Assembly (NCBI GenBank): GCA_964398915.1
Contig: CAYNOR010000016.1
Span: 1-45,441, forward strand
Length of the DNA: 45,441 nucleotides
Direction of reading: 5' to 3'
Source: Tichowtungia sp964398915
Lineage (GTDB): Bacteria > Verrucomicrobiota > Kiritimatiellia > Kiritimatiellales > Tichowtungiaceae
Shown here: positions 1 to 9,028 of the stretch, piece after piece
Numbering within the stretch: position 1 is the first letter of the stretch
Layout: each line of letters starts with the position of its first letter
The notes under the pieces: model-generated
What the model saw: only the letters and a program-made list of their open reading frames with translations
The model's database searches: none
What the model was told of the DNA's origin: nothing
Made by a program: the position numbers and the translations under genes

Positions 1-143
1 ACTCACTTCGGAATCTCTCCTTTCCAAAGTGACAACCTATATCAGGACCGGACATTCGGCCTTTGGCCTCAGGTCTCTGACTTCCTCTGAAGTTTGCTCT
101 AGCGAAGCGGGTGGTGAAGAATACTCATCAAGTTAACTTCGTA
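1..143. other. Window edge, no firm gene
   Basis: A plus-strand frame is open from base 2 to a TAA at 134-136 and could be the last 44 codons of a gene entering from the left. Its composition (Ser-rich end SSEAGGEEYSSS) matches no family I recognise. The opposite strand reads like the degenerate G/A-rich intergenic repeats seen elsewhere in the window. I cannot decide between the two. Confidence 0.2.
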
Positions 144-1022
144 TTACTGAGCCCAGGGCGGAACAATAGATAAAACTTTATTAAATCGGGCAATCAAACA
201 CGCCTGATAATCCCCATCAAAAGTGCCATTCAGCAGTCGCGACAGCCCTTCATCCCGCAATTCAATCCAACTCGCCGGCTCGTCCCCCGGAACAATGGGG
301 AAAAACAAACCGCCGGTTGCTCGGGCGGTTTCCAGGTCGCCGGGAGCATCGCCGACCATCAGGGTCCGTGCCGACAAATAGCGACCTTTCATGGCTGTAC
401 CGAGCGACTCAATCTTTGATCCAAGTTCTGCGCCGGCAATCACATCGACAAACCGTACCAGATTCGCATTTTGCCACTCATGCACCAGCGCCGACTCATC
501 GGTTTGAGAAACTACGATTGCGTCGGCCGCCGAGCGGATTTTTTCCAATGATGGAAGCACATCGGGGAATACCGGCATCTGGCGGACCGCCGCAATCTCT
601 TTACTCACCGTCCGGCTCCAGTCGAGCACCCGTTTCAGCTCCGGGTCACCGGTCTGATCGATACGCTTCGCCAGCTCGTCGGCGCTCAGCGGTACGCCGG
701 ACTTAACAAACGTCTCCAGCGGGCGGAAATCCACCATTTCCCCGATAGTTGGAAAATACTGTTCCAAGCACTGGAATATTTTAAGCAACAACTCGAAGCG
801 ATTCAGCCCGCGCCAGGGAGAAAAAAGAGCCACCCATTCTGCCACTTGCCGGAACTCAGACTCCACCGGTTCTAAGCCCCAGAACTTGACAATGCCCGTA
901 TGAAAAATCCGCTGCTTAATCGTCATGCTGTCAAAAACACATCCGTCCGAATCAATCGCAACCAGCACATTGTGTCGGGGTTTAAAATGAACGAGGTCGT
1001 TTTTGAACCATGTTTTTTTCAT
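144..1022 (-). CDS. HAD-superfamily hydrolase
   Basis: Probable phosphatase or phosphatase-like enzyme of the haloacid dehalogenase fold, 292 residues. Motif I is DSDGCVFDS, with the nucleophile and acid aspartates at about residues 24 and 26. Motif II is the Ser of VVSQTDE, and motif IV is MVGDAPGDLETA near residue 225. An all-helical cap of roughly 150 residues lies between motifs I and II, as in subclass C1 enzymes. The frame stays open 27 codons further upstream, but I chose the ATG at 1022 because AGGGAG precedes it and the motif I strand then sits at the usual distance. It is divergent from rpsA. The substrate cannot be read from sequence. Confidence 0.8.
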   Translation of the reverse strand: MKKTWFKNDLVHFKPRHNVLVAIDSDGCVFDSMTIKQRIFHTGIVKFWGLEPVESEFRQVAEWVALFSPWRGLNRFELLLKIFQCLEQYFPTIGEMVDFRPLETFVKSGVPLSADELAKRIDQTGDPELKRVLDWSRTVSKEIAAVRQMPVFPDVLPSLEKIRSAADAIVVSQTDESALVHEWQNANLVRFVDVIAGAELGSKIESLGTAMKGRYLSARTLMVGDAPGDLETARATGGLFFPIVPGDEPASWIELRDEGLSRLLNGTFDGDYQACLIARFNKVLSIVPPWAQ

Positions 1023-1280
1023 GCTCCCTAGGCTATCGGTTTGCTTCTGACCTGTCCAGAGCTGCTTATGCAACCCGACAGAAGCAACCCGACAAAAGCA
1101 CATTTGATCCTTGTTTTTATAGGCGGTCTCACTATGATTTGCGCTCTTTTACATTCGTAGTTTTGCGAGTTAACCGGCCGGGTGGCCGTGAGCAGTCTGC
1201 GAGAGAAGAAAATAACCCCGCGGCGGGCGCATCGTGCAATGCGGTAGCGGTTGTCGCGGTTTGAACAGAGAATAAATAGT

Positions 1281-3011
1281 ATGGAATCAACACTTAAAAA
1301 CGATAGCTTTTCTATCGGCATGGATGCTGTAGCTATCGATGCAATGTATAATAACACCCTTAAGGACTTCGCCGTCGGCTCCATTGTGCCGGGTAAAGTA
1401 CTCCGCGTTCAGGATGACGAAGTGCTCGTCGATATCGGCTACAAGTCCGAAGGCATCGTGGACGGCGATGAATTCGAAGACGTCGATTCTATTAAAGTCG
1501 GCGACACAATCGAAGTTTTTCTCGAAAGTCTCGAAAACGATCACGGCATGGTTGTTCTCAGCAAGAAACGTGCAGAACAGCAGCGCAAATGGGACCACAT
1601 TGTAAACGACTGTGAAGAAGGCAGTTTGGTTGAAGGGATGATCACTCGCGCCATTAAAGGCGGTTTTATTGTTGATATCGGTGCGGACGCCTTCCTGCCC
1701 GGTTCGCAGGTGGATGTTGTTCCGGTTCGCAATCTTGATGACTACATCGGCAGAACGTTGCAGGTAAAAATCATCAAAATCAATAAAGAGCGCAAAAACA
1801 TTGTTGTTTCTCGCCGCGAAATCATCGAAGAAAGCCGCCGCGAACAGAAACTCAAACTGCTCGGCGAAATCAAGGTCGGTCAGCTTCGTAAAGGTACCGT
1901 CAAGAACATCACCGACTTTGGTGCGTTCGTGGACCTCGACGGTATCGATGGCCTTTTGCATGTCACCGATATGAGTTGGGGTCGCATCAATCACCCGACT
2001 GAAATGGTCAAAGTCGGCGACGAGATCGAGGTGATGATTCTCGATATTAATCTTGATAAAGAACGCATTTCGCTCGGCCTCAAACAGACCCTATCCAATC
2101 CTTGGCAGGATATTGACGCTAAATACCCGATTGGCACCCGTGTTCGCGGTAAAGTGGTCAGTCTGGCTCCGTATGGTGCGTTTGTCGAAGTTGAAGAAGG
2201 TGTGGAAGGCCTCGTGCACGTTTCTGAAATCTCGTGGACCAAGCGCATACAGCGCGCATCTGACGTCCTTAAAGTTGGTGATGAAGTCGATGCAGTTGTT
2301 CTTTCGATCAATACGGATGACAAAAAGATTTCTTTGGGCATGCGCCAGACCGAAGAAAATCCGTGGGAAGTTGCCGCTCATAAATACCCGATTGGCTCGT
2401 TGGTCAAGGGTAAGGTTCGCAATTTCACATCCTACGGTGCCTTTGTGGAAATTGAAGAGGGCGTAGATGGTATGATTCACGTCTCTGATATGTCATGGAC
2501 ACGGAAAATCAACCACCCATCAGAAGTTCTCAAGAAGGGCGAGGAAGTCGAAACCGTTGTACTGGAAATCGATTCCGTCAATCAGCGCATTTCGTTAGGT
2601 CTCAAGCAAGCTCAGGAAGATCCCTGGGCTCGCATTACGGACACCTACAAAGAAGGCCAGAAGATCACTGGAAAAGTCACAAAGCTCACCAACTTCGGAG
2701 CCTTTATTGAGCTCGAAGACGGTATCGATGGATTGGTGCATATCAGTCAGATTAGCGATGCACACATCGAAAAAGTTAAAGATGTACTCAATATAGGCGA
2801 TCAGATCGAAGCACGTATTGTCAAAATCGATCCGGTGGAGCATCGTATCGGCCTCAGCATCAAAGCCGCTAAGATTGCAGACGAAGACTTTGAGATCAGC
2901 GATGATCTATTAACCGGTTTGCGTCCGGGCGAAGAACTCGTTGACCTTTCTTCAGCATTTGACGGGTTGTTGACCGGTAATGAAGAATGGCATCCTGGCG
3001 AGAAGTCCTAA
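1281..3011 (+). CDS. rpsA: 30S ribosomal protein S1
   Basis: S1 binds mRNA on the small ribosomal subunit and helps initiation on structured leaders. The 576-residue product has six consecutive S1 (OB-fold) repeats. The first two are divergent. The last four carry the typical G-x-V, YGAFVE/FGAFV, EGLVHVSE-like and ISLGLKQ signatures and are joined by NPW or DPW linkers. The length matches the six-repeat form of Gram-negative bacteria. The frame is open from a TTG at 1251, but the ATG at 1281 is the better start. There is no strong Shine-Dalgarno, which is common for rpsA. A hairpin terminator follows, so it is probably monocistronic. Confidence 0.97.
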   Translation: MESTLKNDSFSIGMDAVAIDAMYNNTLKDFAVGSIVPGKVLRVQDDEVLVDIGYKSEGIVDGDEFEDVDSIKVGDTIEVFLESLENDHGMVVLSKKRAEQQRKWDHIVNDCEEGSLVEGMITRAIKGGFIVDIGADAFLPGSQVDVVPVRNLDDYIGRTLQVKIIKINKERKNIVVSRREIIEESRREQKLKLLGEIKVGQLRKGTVKNITDFGAFVDLDGIDGLLHVTDMSWGRINHPTEMVKVGDEIEVMILDINLDKERISLGLKQTLSNPWQDIDAKYPIGTRVRGKVVSLAPYGAFVEVEEGVEGLVHVSEISWTKRIQRASDVLKVGDEVDAVVLSINTDDKKISLGMRQTEENPWEVAAHKYPIGSLVKGKVRNFTSYGAFVEIEEGVDGMIHVSDMSWTRKINHPSEVLKKGEEVETVVLEIDSVNQRISLGLKQAQEDPWARITDTYKEGQKITGKVTKLTNFGAFIELEDGIDGLVHISQISDAHIEKVKDVLNIGDQIEARIVKIDPVEHRIGLSIKAAKIADEDFEISDDLLTGLRPGEELVDLSSAFDGLLTGNEEWHPGEKS

Positions 3012-3030
3012 GCAGAAAATTCTGTTTGGC

Positions 3031-3068
3031 AAAGCCCGTCCCTGATTTTTGGGGCGGGCTTTGTGTTG
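3031..3068 (+). terminator. Rho-independent terminator of rpsA
   Basis: AAAGCCCGTCCC (3031-3042) pairs with GGGGCGGGCTTT (3051-3062) around a T-rich loop, giving a 12-bp stem with one G-U pair. A T-rich tail follows. It begins 19 bases after the S1 stop codon. Confidence 0.88.
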
Positions 3069-3224
3069 TATGGCGGCGCTGCGGACGAGTAGCGCGGCGG
3101 TTTGTCCTCCGCACCGTGGAAGCCCTGATCGGGATATCCCGTTTAATAACAAGGGGTCGGAGTGCCTGTTCGCATGAGAAAGCCCGTGCGGAACGGATGT
3201 GTACCCCGGCGAGGCATAAGATTC

Positions 3225-3239
3225 TTCCAGTGCTTGGAA
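3225..3239. repeat. TTCC-N7-GGAA palindrome, copy upstream of PHP gene
   Basis: TTCCAGTGCTTGGAA lies 52 bases before the PHP gene start. It is one of about nine copies of a 15-bp imperfect palindrome, all intergenic and upstream of genes. The rest of the 3069-3291 spacer is GC-rich and holds no gene that I can see. Confidence 0.6.
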
Positions 3240-3291
3240 TTCCGGTTGCGATCAGGTAGCTTTTTGCCTCATTTCAAAAAGGAGTTTGTAA

Positions 3292-4608
3292 ATGAATCTT
3301 GAGAAATTGAATGATGGTTGTGTTAACACCCGTCTCGCGGGGATCCGCGAACTGGGCGGGTCGGTGAAAGCCGGAGTGAAGCAGACGGAAGAAGTGAATA
3401 ATCATGTTCACACCGTTTATTCCTTCAGCCCGTACACGCCCTGCATGGCGGCGGTGAAAGCCGCGCAAGCCGGTTTGCAGACGGTTGGAATCATGGATCA
3501 CGATTCCGTTTCCGGTTGTGAGGAAATGCTGGAGGCTTGCAAGGCGGTCAACATTGCCTCAACCGCCGGTTGCGAAATCCGCGTCAATATGGATGGTACA
3601 CTGGTTGAAGGGCGCAAGACCAACAACCCGGACGAGCCGAATATCAGTTACATTGCTTTCCACGGCATTCCGCGTACGCAGTTTGCAGCGGTTGCAGAAT
3701 TCCTGAAGCCGATCACCAAAGCACGAATCGCCCGTGACCGGAAAGAGGTCGAATTGCTCAACGCCAAGCTGACACAGCTCGGTGCGCCGCAACTCGACTT
3801 CGAAAAAGATATCATGGCGATCTCCGAAGCGGCCAACGGCGGATCGATCACCGAACGGCACATTCTTTATGCGCTTTCGCTGAAACTGATCGCGGCGTAC
3901 GGCAAAGGGCAGAAGCTGATTTCATTTGTCGAAGAGCAGATGAAGATTCCAATGCCCGGAAAGCTGAAGGCCGTTCTGCTGGATTTGAACAATCCGCATT
4001 ACGCCTACGATCTGCTCGGCGTTTTCAAGTCCGCGCTGGTTCCGGACTTTTTCATTCTCTCTGGCAAAGACGAATGTATCAACGTCCGTGATGCGGTGAA
4101 ATTTGCTAACGACATCGGCGCAATTCCGGCGTACGCCTATCTGGGCGATGTCAGCGAATCGCCGACCGGCGACAAGAAGGCGGAAAAGTTTGAAGACGAC
4201 TATCTCGATGCGCTGGTTCCGGAGCTGAAAAAGATCGGCTTCAAGGCGATCACCTACATGCCGCCGCGCAACACCAAGCCGCAGCTGCTTCGTCTGCAAA
4301 AACTTTGCCAAGCGAACGGCCTGATGGAAATCAGCGGGGTGGACATCAACAGCTCACGGCAGGAATTCAGCTGCCCGATTCTGCTCGAACCGGAGTTCCG
4401 CCATCTGGTGGATGCCGCGTGGGCGCTGATCGCGCACGAAAAGCTGGCGGCTGAAAATCCGAAGCTTGGAATTTTTCATCCAGAAAATCCGTTAAGCGTC
4501 CAGCCGCTGGAAAAACGGATTCAGAAATATGCCGCCATCGGTAAACAGATTGATCATCGCCAGCCTGAAAAGGCCGTTGAGGTGGAGCGGGCCCTCAGGG
4601 CACGCTGA
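3292..4608 (+). CDS. PHP-domain metal-dependent phosphoesterase
   Basis: A 438-residue PHP (polymerase and histidinol phosphatase) domain protein. Expected metal ligands are visible: HVH at residues 38-40, followed by TVYSFSPYTP, then MDHDS at 68-72 and GCEIRV further on. The fold hydrolyses phosphoester bonds using two or three bound metals. It is longer than stand-alone PHP phosphatases of about 280 residues, because a large insertion and a C-terminal region of about 200 residues follow the metal site. The start is supported by AAAGGAG seven bases upstream. It appears monocistronic. The substrate is unknown; nucleotide or aminoacyl-phosphate substrates would both fit the family. Confidence 0.85.
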   Translation: MNLEKLNDGCVNTRLAGIRELGGSVKAGVKQTEEVNNHVHTVYSFSPYTPCMAAVKAAQAGLQTVGIMDHDSVSGCEEMLEACKAVNIASTAGCEIRVNMDGTLVEGRKTNNPDEPNISYIAFHGIPRTQFAAVAEFLKPITKARIARDRKEVELLNAKLTQLGAPQLDFEKDIMAISEAANGGSITERHILYALSLKLIAAYGKGQKLISFVEEQMKIPMPGKLKAVLLDLNNPHYAYDLLGVFKSALVPDFFILSGKDECINVRDAVKFANDIGAIPAYAYLGDVSESPTGDKKAEKFEDDYLDALVPELKKIGFKAITYMPPRNTKPQLLRLQKLCQANGLMEISGVDINSSRQEFSCPILLEPEFRHLVDAAWALIAHEKLAAENPKLGIFHPENPLSVQPLEKRIQKYAAIGKQIDHRQPEKAVEVERALRAR

Positions 4609-4629
4609 ACGCGCTCGGAGAGCGCGTTC
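4607..4629. repeat. Hairpin element overlapping a stop codon
   Basis: GAACGCGCTC (4607-4616) and GAGCGCGTTC (4620-4629) form a perfect 10-bp stem with a 3-base loop. The left arm begins inside the TGA of the PHP gene. There is no T-run, so it is not a classical terminator. On the minus strand it reads GGTGGAACGCG..., resembling the palindromic elements at 17342-17415 and 34656-34717. It may still help separate the convergent PHP and rlmA genes. Confidence 0.6.
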
Positions 4630-4632
4630 CAC

Positions 4633-5469
4633 CTAATCGGCATCGGCCGGCTGTAAGGTCAGCAGCACGAAGCTGACGGTAACGGTGAGTTGATTAAGCC
4701 GTTGCACGGCGGCTTTTTCTTCCGGACTGGAGCACCAGAAAATCGGCGTCATCTGGATGAGGTCGGCGAGTTGCGCCGCGCTGAGCGTCTGCTGATAGCT
4801 CAGCAGTTCGCGGTGAGTTTCTTTGAAGTGCGGGGCGCATTTGGCGGCGGCTTCGTCGGCTTTTTCCTCAAAGTCACCGGCATTGGCCGCCAGTCGCGAG
4901 CGCAGTTCGATCAGATGATTCGGGCCGGGAACACCGAGAATCAGCGCACCGTCCGGCTTCAGGATGCGGGCGAATTCTTCGGGATTGCGCGGAGCGAGAA
5001 CGCTTAGAATCACATCCATTGAATGATCGGCGAACGGCAGTTTGCGCATGGCGTTGGCGACGATCCAGTTTGCATCCTTATACCGTTTTGCTGCGCAACG
5101 GATAGCTTCTTTGGAGATGTCCACGCCGAAGCGGATGCCTGTCAGGGCGCCGAGGAAACACCCTTCGCCGCAACCGCAGTCCAGAATGGACATTGCCGAT
5201 TTCCGATTGATGATTGCCGAATCGGCAAGAAGTTTTTTCAGCGGATCAAAGGCGCCGGAGTCAAAGAAACGGCGGCGGGCCTGAATCATCTTGTCGTCAT
5301 CACCGGGATGACTTGAGCGCCGCTGGTGGCTGAGCAACAGGTTGATATACCCTTCTTTTGCCGGATCGAAGGAGTGTCCGGTCTCACAGCGGCAGGTTTG
5401 TGTGTCCTGTGTCAGCGGATTCTCGCACACCGGGCAGCGAAGCGGAGATTTTGGTGCGGGCGGGTTCAT
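4633..5469 (-). CDS. rlmA: 23S rRNA (guanine-N1)-methyltransferase, RlmA type
   Basis: RlmA enzymes methylate N1 of a guanine in helix 35 of 23S rRNA using S-adenosylmethionine. The 278-residue protein starts with the RlmA zinc finger: C12-x2-C15-x12-C28-x3-H32. The family hallmark GYINLLLSHQ and the HPGDDDKMIQARRRFF segment follow. The SAM-binding motif ILDCGCGEGCFL is near residue 95, and LSVLAPRNPEEFARIL corresponds to the catalytic region. The size is normal for the family. It is convergent with the PHP gene. RlmA(I) and RlmA(II) differ in target base (G745 or G748) and cannot be told apart here. Confidence 0.9.
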   Translation of the reverse strand: MNPPAPKSPLRCPVCENPLTQDTQTCRCETGHSFDPAKEGYINLLLSHQRRSSHPGDDDKMIQARRRFFDSGAFDPLKKLLADSAIINRKSAMSILDCGCGEGCFLGALTGIRFGVDISKEAIRCAAKRYKDANWIVANAMRKLPFADHSMDVILSVLAPRNPEEFARILKPDGALILGVPGPNHLIELRSRLAANAGDFEEKADEAAAKCAPHFKETHRELLSYQQTLSAAQLADLIQMTPIFWCSSPEEKAAVQRLNQLTVTVSFVLLTLQPADAD

Positions 5470-5563
5470 TTGTTAAAAAGGGTTAAACCACTACGCGCAA
5501 ATTGTCACGACTGTTCTTAAACTGCGTTCGAGCGATTGAAATGAGTGTCCATTGCATCCATTC

Positions 5564-6499
5564 ATGGTTACTATTCGGCCCATGTTTGAAAAAGTTGCAG
5601 AGAAACCGGAAGCACGGCTGGATACATGGCTGGCGGAAGCGGTGCCGGAGCATTCGCGGTCACGCTGGCAGTCCCTGATTAAGGAAGGCCGGGTGACCGT
5701 TAACGGCGCACCGTGTAAGGCGAATCTTAAAATACGCACCGGCGACCGTGCTGAGTGGACGATTCCTGAAGCTGTTCCCGCCGAACCTCAGGCGGAAGAT
5801 ATTTCGCTGAATGTTCTCTACGAAGATCGTAATATGATCGTTATCAACAAGCCGGCTGGGCTGGTAGTTCATCCCGCCGTCGGTAACGAAACGGGTACGC
5901 TGGTCAACGCGCTGCTTCATCATTGTAACGATCTGACCGGTATCGGCGGCGAAAAGCGGCCCGGGATTGTTCATCGGCTCGATAAGGACACCAGCGGCGT
6001 GATGGTGGTCGCCAAAAATGAAAAGGCGATGAACGAGCTGGCGCGACAATTTAAGGAGCGTGAGACGGCCAAGGAATATCTGACCATTGTCTGGGGTGTT
6101 CCGTATGGCAAGCGCGGTACCGTTGAAACAACCATCGGTCGTAACCCTTTGCACCGCAAGAAAATGGCGGCTAATGTCCGGAATGGTCGTGAGGCGGTTT
6201 CTCACTATGAGGTACTGGAGGCACTGGGCGCTGCGGCTTTGGTCCAGGTGAAGATTGAAACGGGCCGGACACATCAGATTCGTGTCCATATGGCGCATAT
6301 TAAAAACCCGGTCATCGGTGATACGGTTTATGGCCGCGGCCGGGCATCGACGATTAAAGCAGACCGTCAGATGCTGCATGCCGCAAAACTTTCGTTAAAT
6401 CATCCGGTTTCCGGGAAACGAATGACGTTTGAAGCACCGCTTCCTGAGGATATGGAAACGCTGCTTCGGCAGTTGCGGGTGCTTTGTCGCCCTGTCTAG
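5564..6499 (+). CDS. rluD: RluD-type large-subunit pseudouridine synthase
   Basis: This enzyme isomerises uridine to pseudouridine in 23S rRNA; RluD acts on helix 69. An N-terminal S4 domain (ARLDTWLAEAVPEHSRSRWQ, then GRVTVNG) precedes the RluA-family catalytic domain. The catalytic motif HRLDKDTSG has its Asp at about residue 140, and INKPAGLVVHPA and GRTHQIRVHMAHI are also present. The 311-residue length is typical. The frame opens at a TTG at 5552; ATGs at 5564 and 5582 are both possible, and I prefer 5564 because it leaves a normal leader before the S4 domain. A second family member with a different architecture lies at 43361-44797. Confidence 0.88.
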   Translation: MVTIRPMFEKVAEKPEARLDTWLAEAVPEHSRSRWQSLIKEGRVTVNGAPCKANLKIRTGDRAEWTIPEAVPAEPQAEDISLNVLYEDRNMIVINKPAGLVVHPAVGNETGTLVNALLHHCNDLTGIGGEKRPGIVHRLDKDTSGVMVVAKNEKAMNELARQFKERETAKEYLTIVWGVPYGKRGTVETTIGRNPLHRKKMAANVRNGREAVSHYEVLEALGAAALVQVKIETGRTHQIRVHMAHIKNPVIGDTVYGRGRASTIKADRQMLHAAKLSLNHPVSGKRMTFEAPLPEDMETLLRQLRVLCRPV

Positions 6500-6530
6500 C
6501 GTCTTGACGGATAAGGGCAAAGAAACGAAT

Positions 6531-8240
6531 ATGCCCTCATTCATGTTGAAAAAAATGACAGATCGGTCGAATCATCTGATCGGGCCTCTGGCTTTACTCG
6601 GATTTTTTCTGTTGCTGTTCGAGCAGACAGAGTTGATGCGCGGCCATCCGGTGCTGGTTCAGCAGATCAATCTTTGTATTCTTGGGCTGTTTGCGCTGAA
6701 TGTGATGCTGAACTGGGTGACCAGCCGGGGCGGGTTACATTATTGGCGGCAGAAATGGTTTGATCTGATTGTTTTTGTTCCGTTGATCCCGTTTTTTTTC
6801 ACGGCGGACAGTCATTCGGTTTCCGTCATTTTGTGTCAGACCTCTATTCTGGCGATGTTACTCGCCCGGATGAGGCGCATGTATAAGTTCATTACACTGT
6901 TGAGCCGCAAGCCTGCGCAAATGATGCTGATCAGTTTTGCCGGGGCCATCGGCTTTGGTACAGCGCTGCTGATGCAGCCCGCAGCAACAACTGCCGGCAA
7001 CCACACCGACCTGATCGGCGCGCTTTTCACAAGCACCTCCGCGACCTGTGTGACTGGGCTGACTGTTTATGACACCGCCACGCATTTTACTTTTTTTGGT
7101 CAGGTGGTAATTCTTGCGCTGATTCAGGTCGGCGGGCTGGGCATTATGACGTTCTCTATGGCGTTTGCTTTGATCATGCGCCGCAGTGTTTCGATGAAGA
7201 GTCAAGTGGTCATGCAGGGGGTTCTTGATCAGGATGCGATCGTGAATATCCGGCAGCTGATCGGGTTCATTGTCATCATGACTTTGTTGCTTGAGGCCGC
7301 TGGTGCCACGGCTCTTTTTTTCAGCTTTCGGCAGATTTATGATAGTGTCGGGATGGCGGTCTGGGCCTCCATATTTCACTCTGTTTCGGCTTTCTGCAAC
7401 GCAGGATTTTCCACCTTTAGCGACAATCTGGTCGGATTCAAATGCAACTTGCCGGTTAATGCGGTAATTGGCGGGCTGATTGTGCTGGGCGGAGTCGGGT
7501 TCGTGGTGTTGGGTGATTTTTATCAGGCCATGCAGAATAAGCTGAAACACCGGCATGGGAAGAAACACAAGTTCCGCATTCAGAGCCGTCTTGCGCTGTG
7601 CTGGACCGGCGGACTTATTTTCTTTGGGACCATTCTGATTTACTGGTTAGAGCACAATCGCCTGATGGCGAACATGCAGACGGATCAGGCGCTGCTGGTT
7701 TCGCTTTTTCAATCCATATCAACCCGTACCGCAGGGTTTAACTCGTGCGATATTGGCGCACTGCAACCTGCGACGCTTTTCATTATGATCATCCTGATGT
7801 TTATCGGCGCCTGCCCGGGCGGTACCGGCGGCGGGATTAAGACCACGACAGTGGCTGTGCTGTGGGCGATGATTCGTGCAGGGTTTAATCGCCGCGAAGA
7901 AACCGAGCTTTACCGTCGTACTATCCCGATTGAAACGGTGCAGCGGGCCGTCATGGTACTCTGCTCTTCGCTATTGCTGGTCTGCGGCGCGGCTACCTTG
8001 CTGGCGGTTTTTGAACAAAAGGATTTTCTGGACGTATTATTTGAAACCGTTAGTGCATTCGGAACCGTTGGACTTTCGACCGGATTGACGCCGGATCTCA
8101 GCACATCGGGACGGGTGCTTCTTACGCTGTTGATGTTTATCGGCAGGATCGGTCCGCTCACGATCGGGTTTTCGTTTATGCTGCGTAAAATCAGTCAGGC
8201 AAAATACCGTTATGCTGAAGAACGTATTATGATAGGGTAG
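6531..8240 (+). CDS. ktrB: TrkH/KtrB-type potassium uptake membrane subunit
   Basis: This is the ion-conducting subunit of a K+ uptake system in the inner membrane. The 569-residue protein has about ten hydrophobic segments and the four P-loop repeats of the family, with filter-like sequences TCVTGL, CNAGF, TRTAGFNS and GTVGLS. TSTSATCVTGLTVYDT and QVGGLGIMT are strongly KtrB/TrkH-like. An N-terminal region of about 120 residues has extra hydrophobic segments. The start was set at the ATG at 6531, because the open frame upstream overlaps the rluD end. The regulatory partner (8334-9020) follows after a 93-base spacer filled by a repeat element. Confidence 0.9.
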   Translation: MPSFMLKKMTDRSNHLIGPLALLGFFLLLFEQTELMRGHPVLVQQINLCILGLFALNVMLNWVTSRGGLHYWRQKWFDLIVFVPLIPFFFTADSHSVSVILCQTSILAMLLARMRRMYKFITLLSRKPAQMMLISFAGAIGFGTALLMQPAATTAGNHTDLIGALFTSTSATCVTGLTVYDTATHFTFFGQVVILALIQVGGLGIMTFSMAFALIMRRSVSMKSQVVMQGVLDQDAIVNIRQLIGFIVIMTLLLEAAGATALFFSFRQIYDSVGMAVWASIFHSVSAFCNAGFSTFSDNLVGFKCNLPVNAVIGGLIVLGGVGFVVLGDFYQAMQNKLKHRHGKKHKFRIQSRLALCWTGGLIFFGTILIYWLEHNRLMANMQTDQALLVSLFQSISTRTAGFNSCDIGALQPATLFIMIILMFIGACPGGTGGGIKTTTVAVLWAMIRAGFNRREETELYRRTIPIETVQRAVMVLCSSLLLVCGAATLLAVFEQKDFLDVLFETVSAFGTVGLSTGLTPDLSTSGRVLLTLLMFIGRIGPLTIGFSFMLRKISQAKYRYAEERIMIG

Positions 8241-8242
8241 CT

Positions 8243-8330
8243 GGGAATGGAACGATGGGGGACAGGAATAATGGAGTAATGGAAAGCAGATCATCCAACA
8301 CTCCCTTACTCCAAGACTCCACGGAGGTTT
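8243..8330. repeat. Degenerate GGAG/TGG repeat element in the ktrB-ktrA spacer
   Basis: The spacer is almost entirely a low-complexity element. GGAGTAATGG-like text on the left faces TTACTCC-like text on the right, so it can fold back on itself. Relatives occur at 23433-23520, 25204-25300, 34735-34777 and inside the coding region at 43974-44067. It separates two genes that normally form one operon. The ktrA ribosome site (GGAGG) lies at the element's right end. Confidence 0.55.
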
Positions 8331-8333
8331 GAT

Positions 8334-9020
8334 ATGAGAAATATTGCAGTAATAGGATTGGGCGGCTTCGGAAGTTCTGTCGCACGTGAACTGACGGAAA
8401 AAGGGGTCGAGGTGCTGGCTATTGACCGCAACCGCGAGCCGGTTGAAGCAATTAAAGATTCTGTTGCCCACGCTGCGACCTTGGATTCAACCGATGAAAA
8501 TGCGTTACGGGCCGTCGGTATCAAAAACGTCGATGTCGCCGTGGTCTGCATCGGTGAAGATATTGAAGCCAATTTGCTCACAACGATCCTGCTCAAAAAA
8601 ATCGGCGTTCATCGCATTTGGACACGGGCTCTCAGTCACCTTCAGCAGGAAATTCTCAAAATGCTCGAGGTGGATAATATCATTAATCTGGAAAAGGAAA
8701 TGGGCGGGTTTGTTGCCACCAGCCTTGCTTCAGCCAATATCACCCGTCACATCCCGCTGGCTAAAGACCATAGCATCATCGAAGTGCAGGTGCCGGTTGA
8801 GTTTGTGGGGAAAACGCTTCGTTCGTTAGACCCGCGTAATAAATTCGGCGTGAACATTGTGGCGATTAAGCGGATGTCGCCCGCCATTAATGAACAGGGC
8901 GAGCGCATTTTGGAGGAGTCCATTGAAGATGTGCCGAAACCGGACGACATTCTTGAGGAAAATGACCGGCTGCTGATTGTCGGCAGCAACCGGAATGTAG
9001 AACGCTTTGCCAACCAGTAG
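8334..9020 (+). CDS. ktrA: KtrA/TrkA-type potassium uptake regulatory subunit
   Basis: A cytoplasmic RCK-domain protein that binds nucleotide (ATP/ADP or NAD) and gates the TrkH/KtrB pore. The 228-residue protein has one RCK_N domain with the dinucleotide-binding motif GLGGFGSSVA at residues 8-17 and an acidic residue at the end of the second strand (AIDRN). A TrkA_C domain spans about residues 140-228. A single RCK unit of this size fits KtrA rather than the duplicated TrkA of E. coli. The start is supported by GGAGG seven bases upstream. Confidence 0.92.
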   Translation: MRNIAVIGLGGFGSSVARELTEKGVEVLAIDRNREPVEAIKDSVAHAATLDSTDENALRAVGIKNVDVAVVCIGEDIEANLLTTILLKKIGVHRIWTRALSHLQQEILKMLEVDNIINLEKEMGGFVATSLASANITRHIPLAKDHSIIEVQVPVEFVGKTLRSLDPRNKFGVNIVAIKRMSPAINEQGERILEESIEDVPKPDDILEENDRLLIVGSNRNVERFANQ

Positions 9021-9028
9021 GCCATCTT

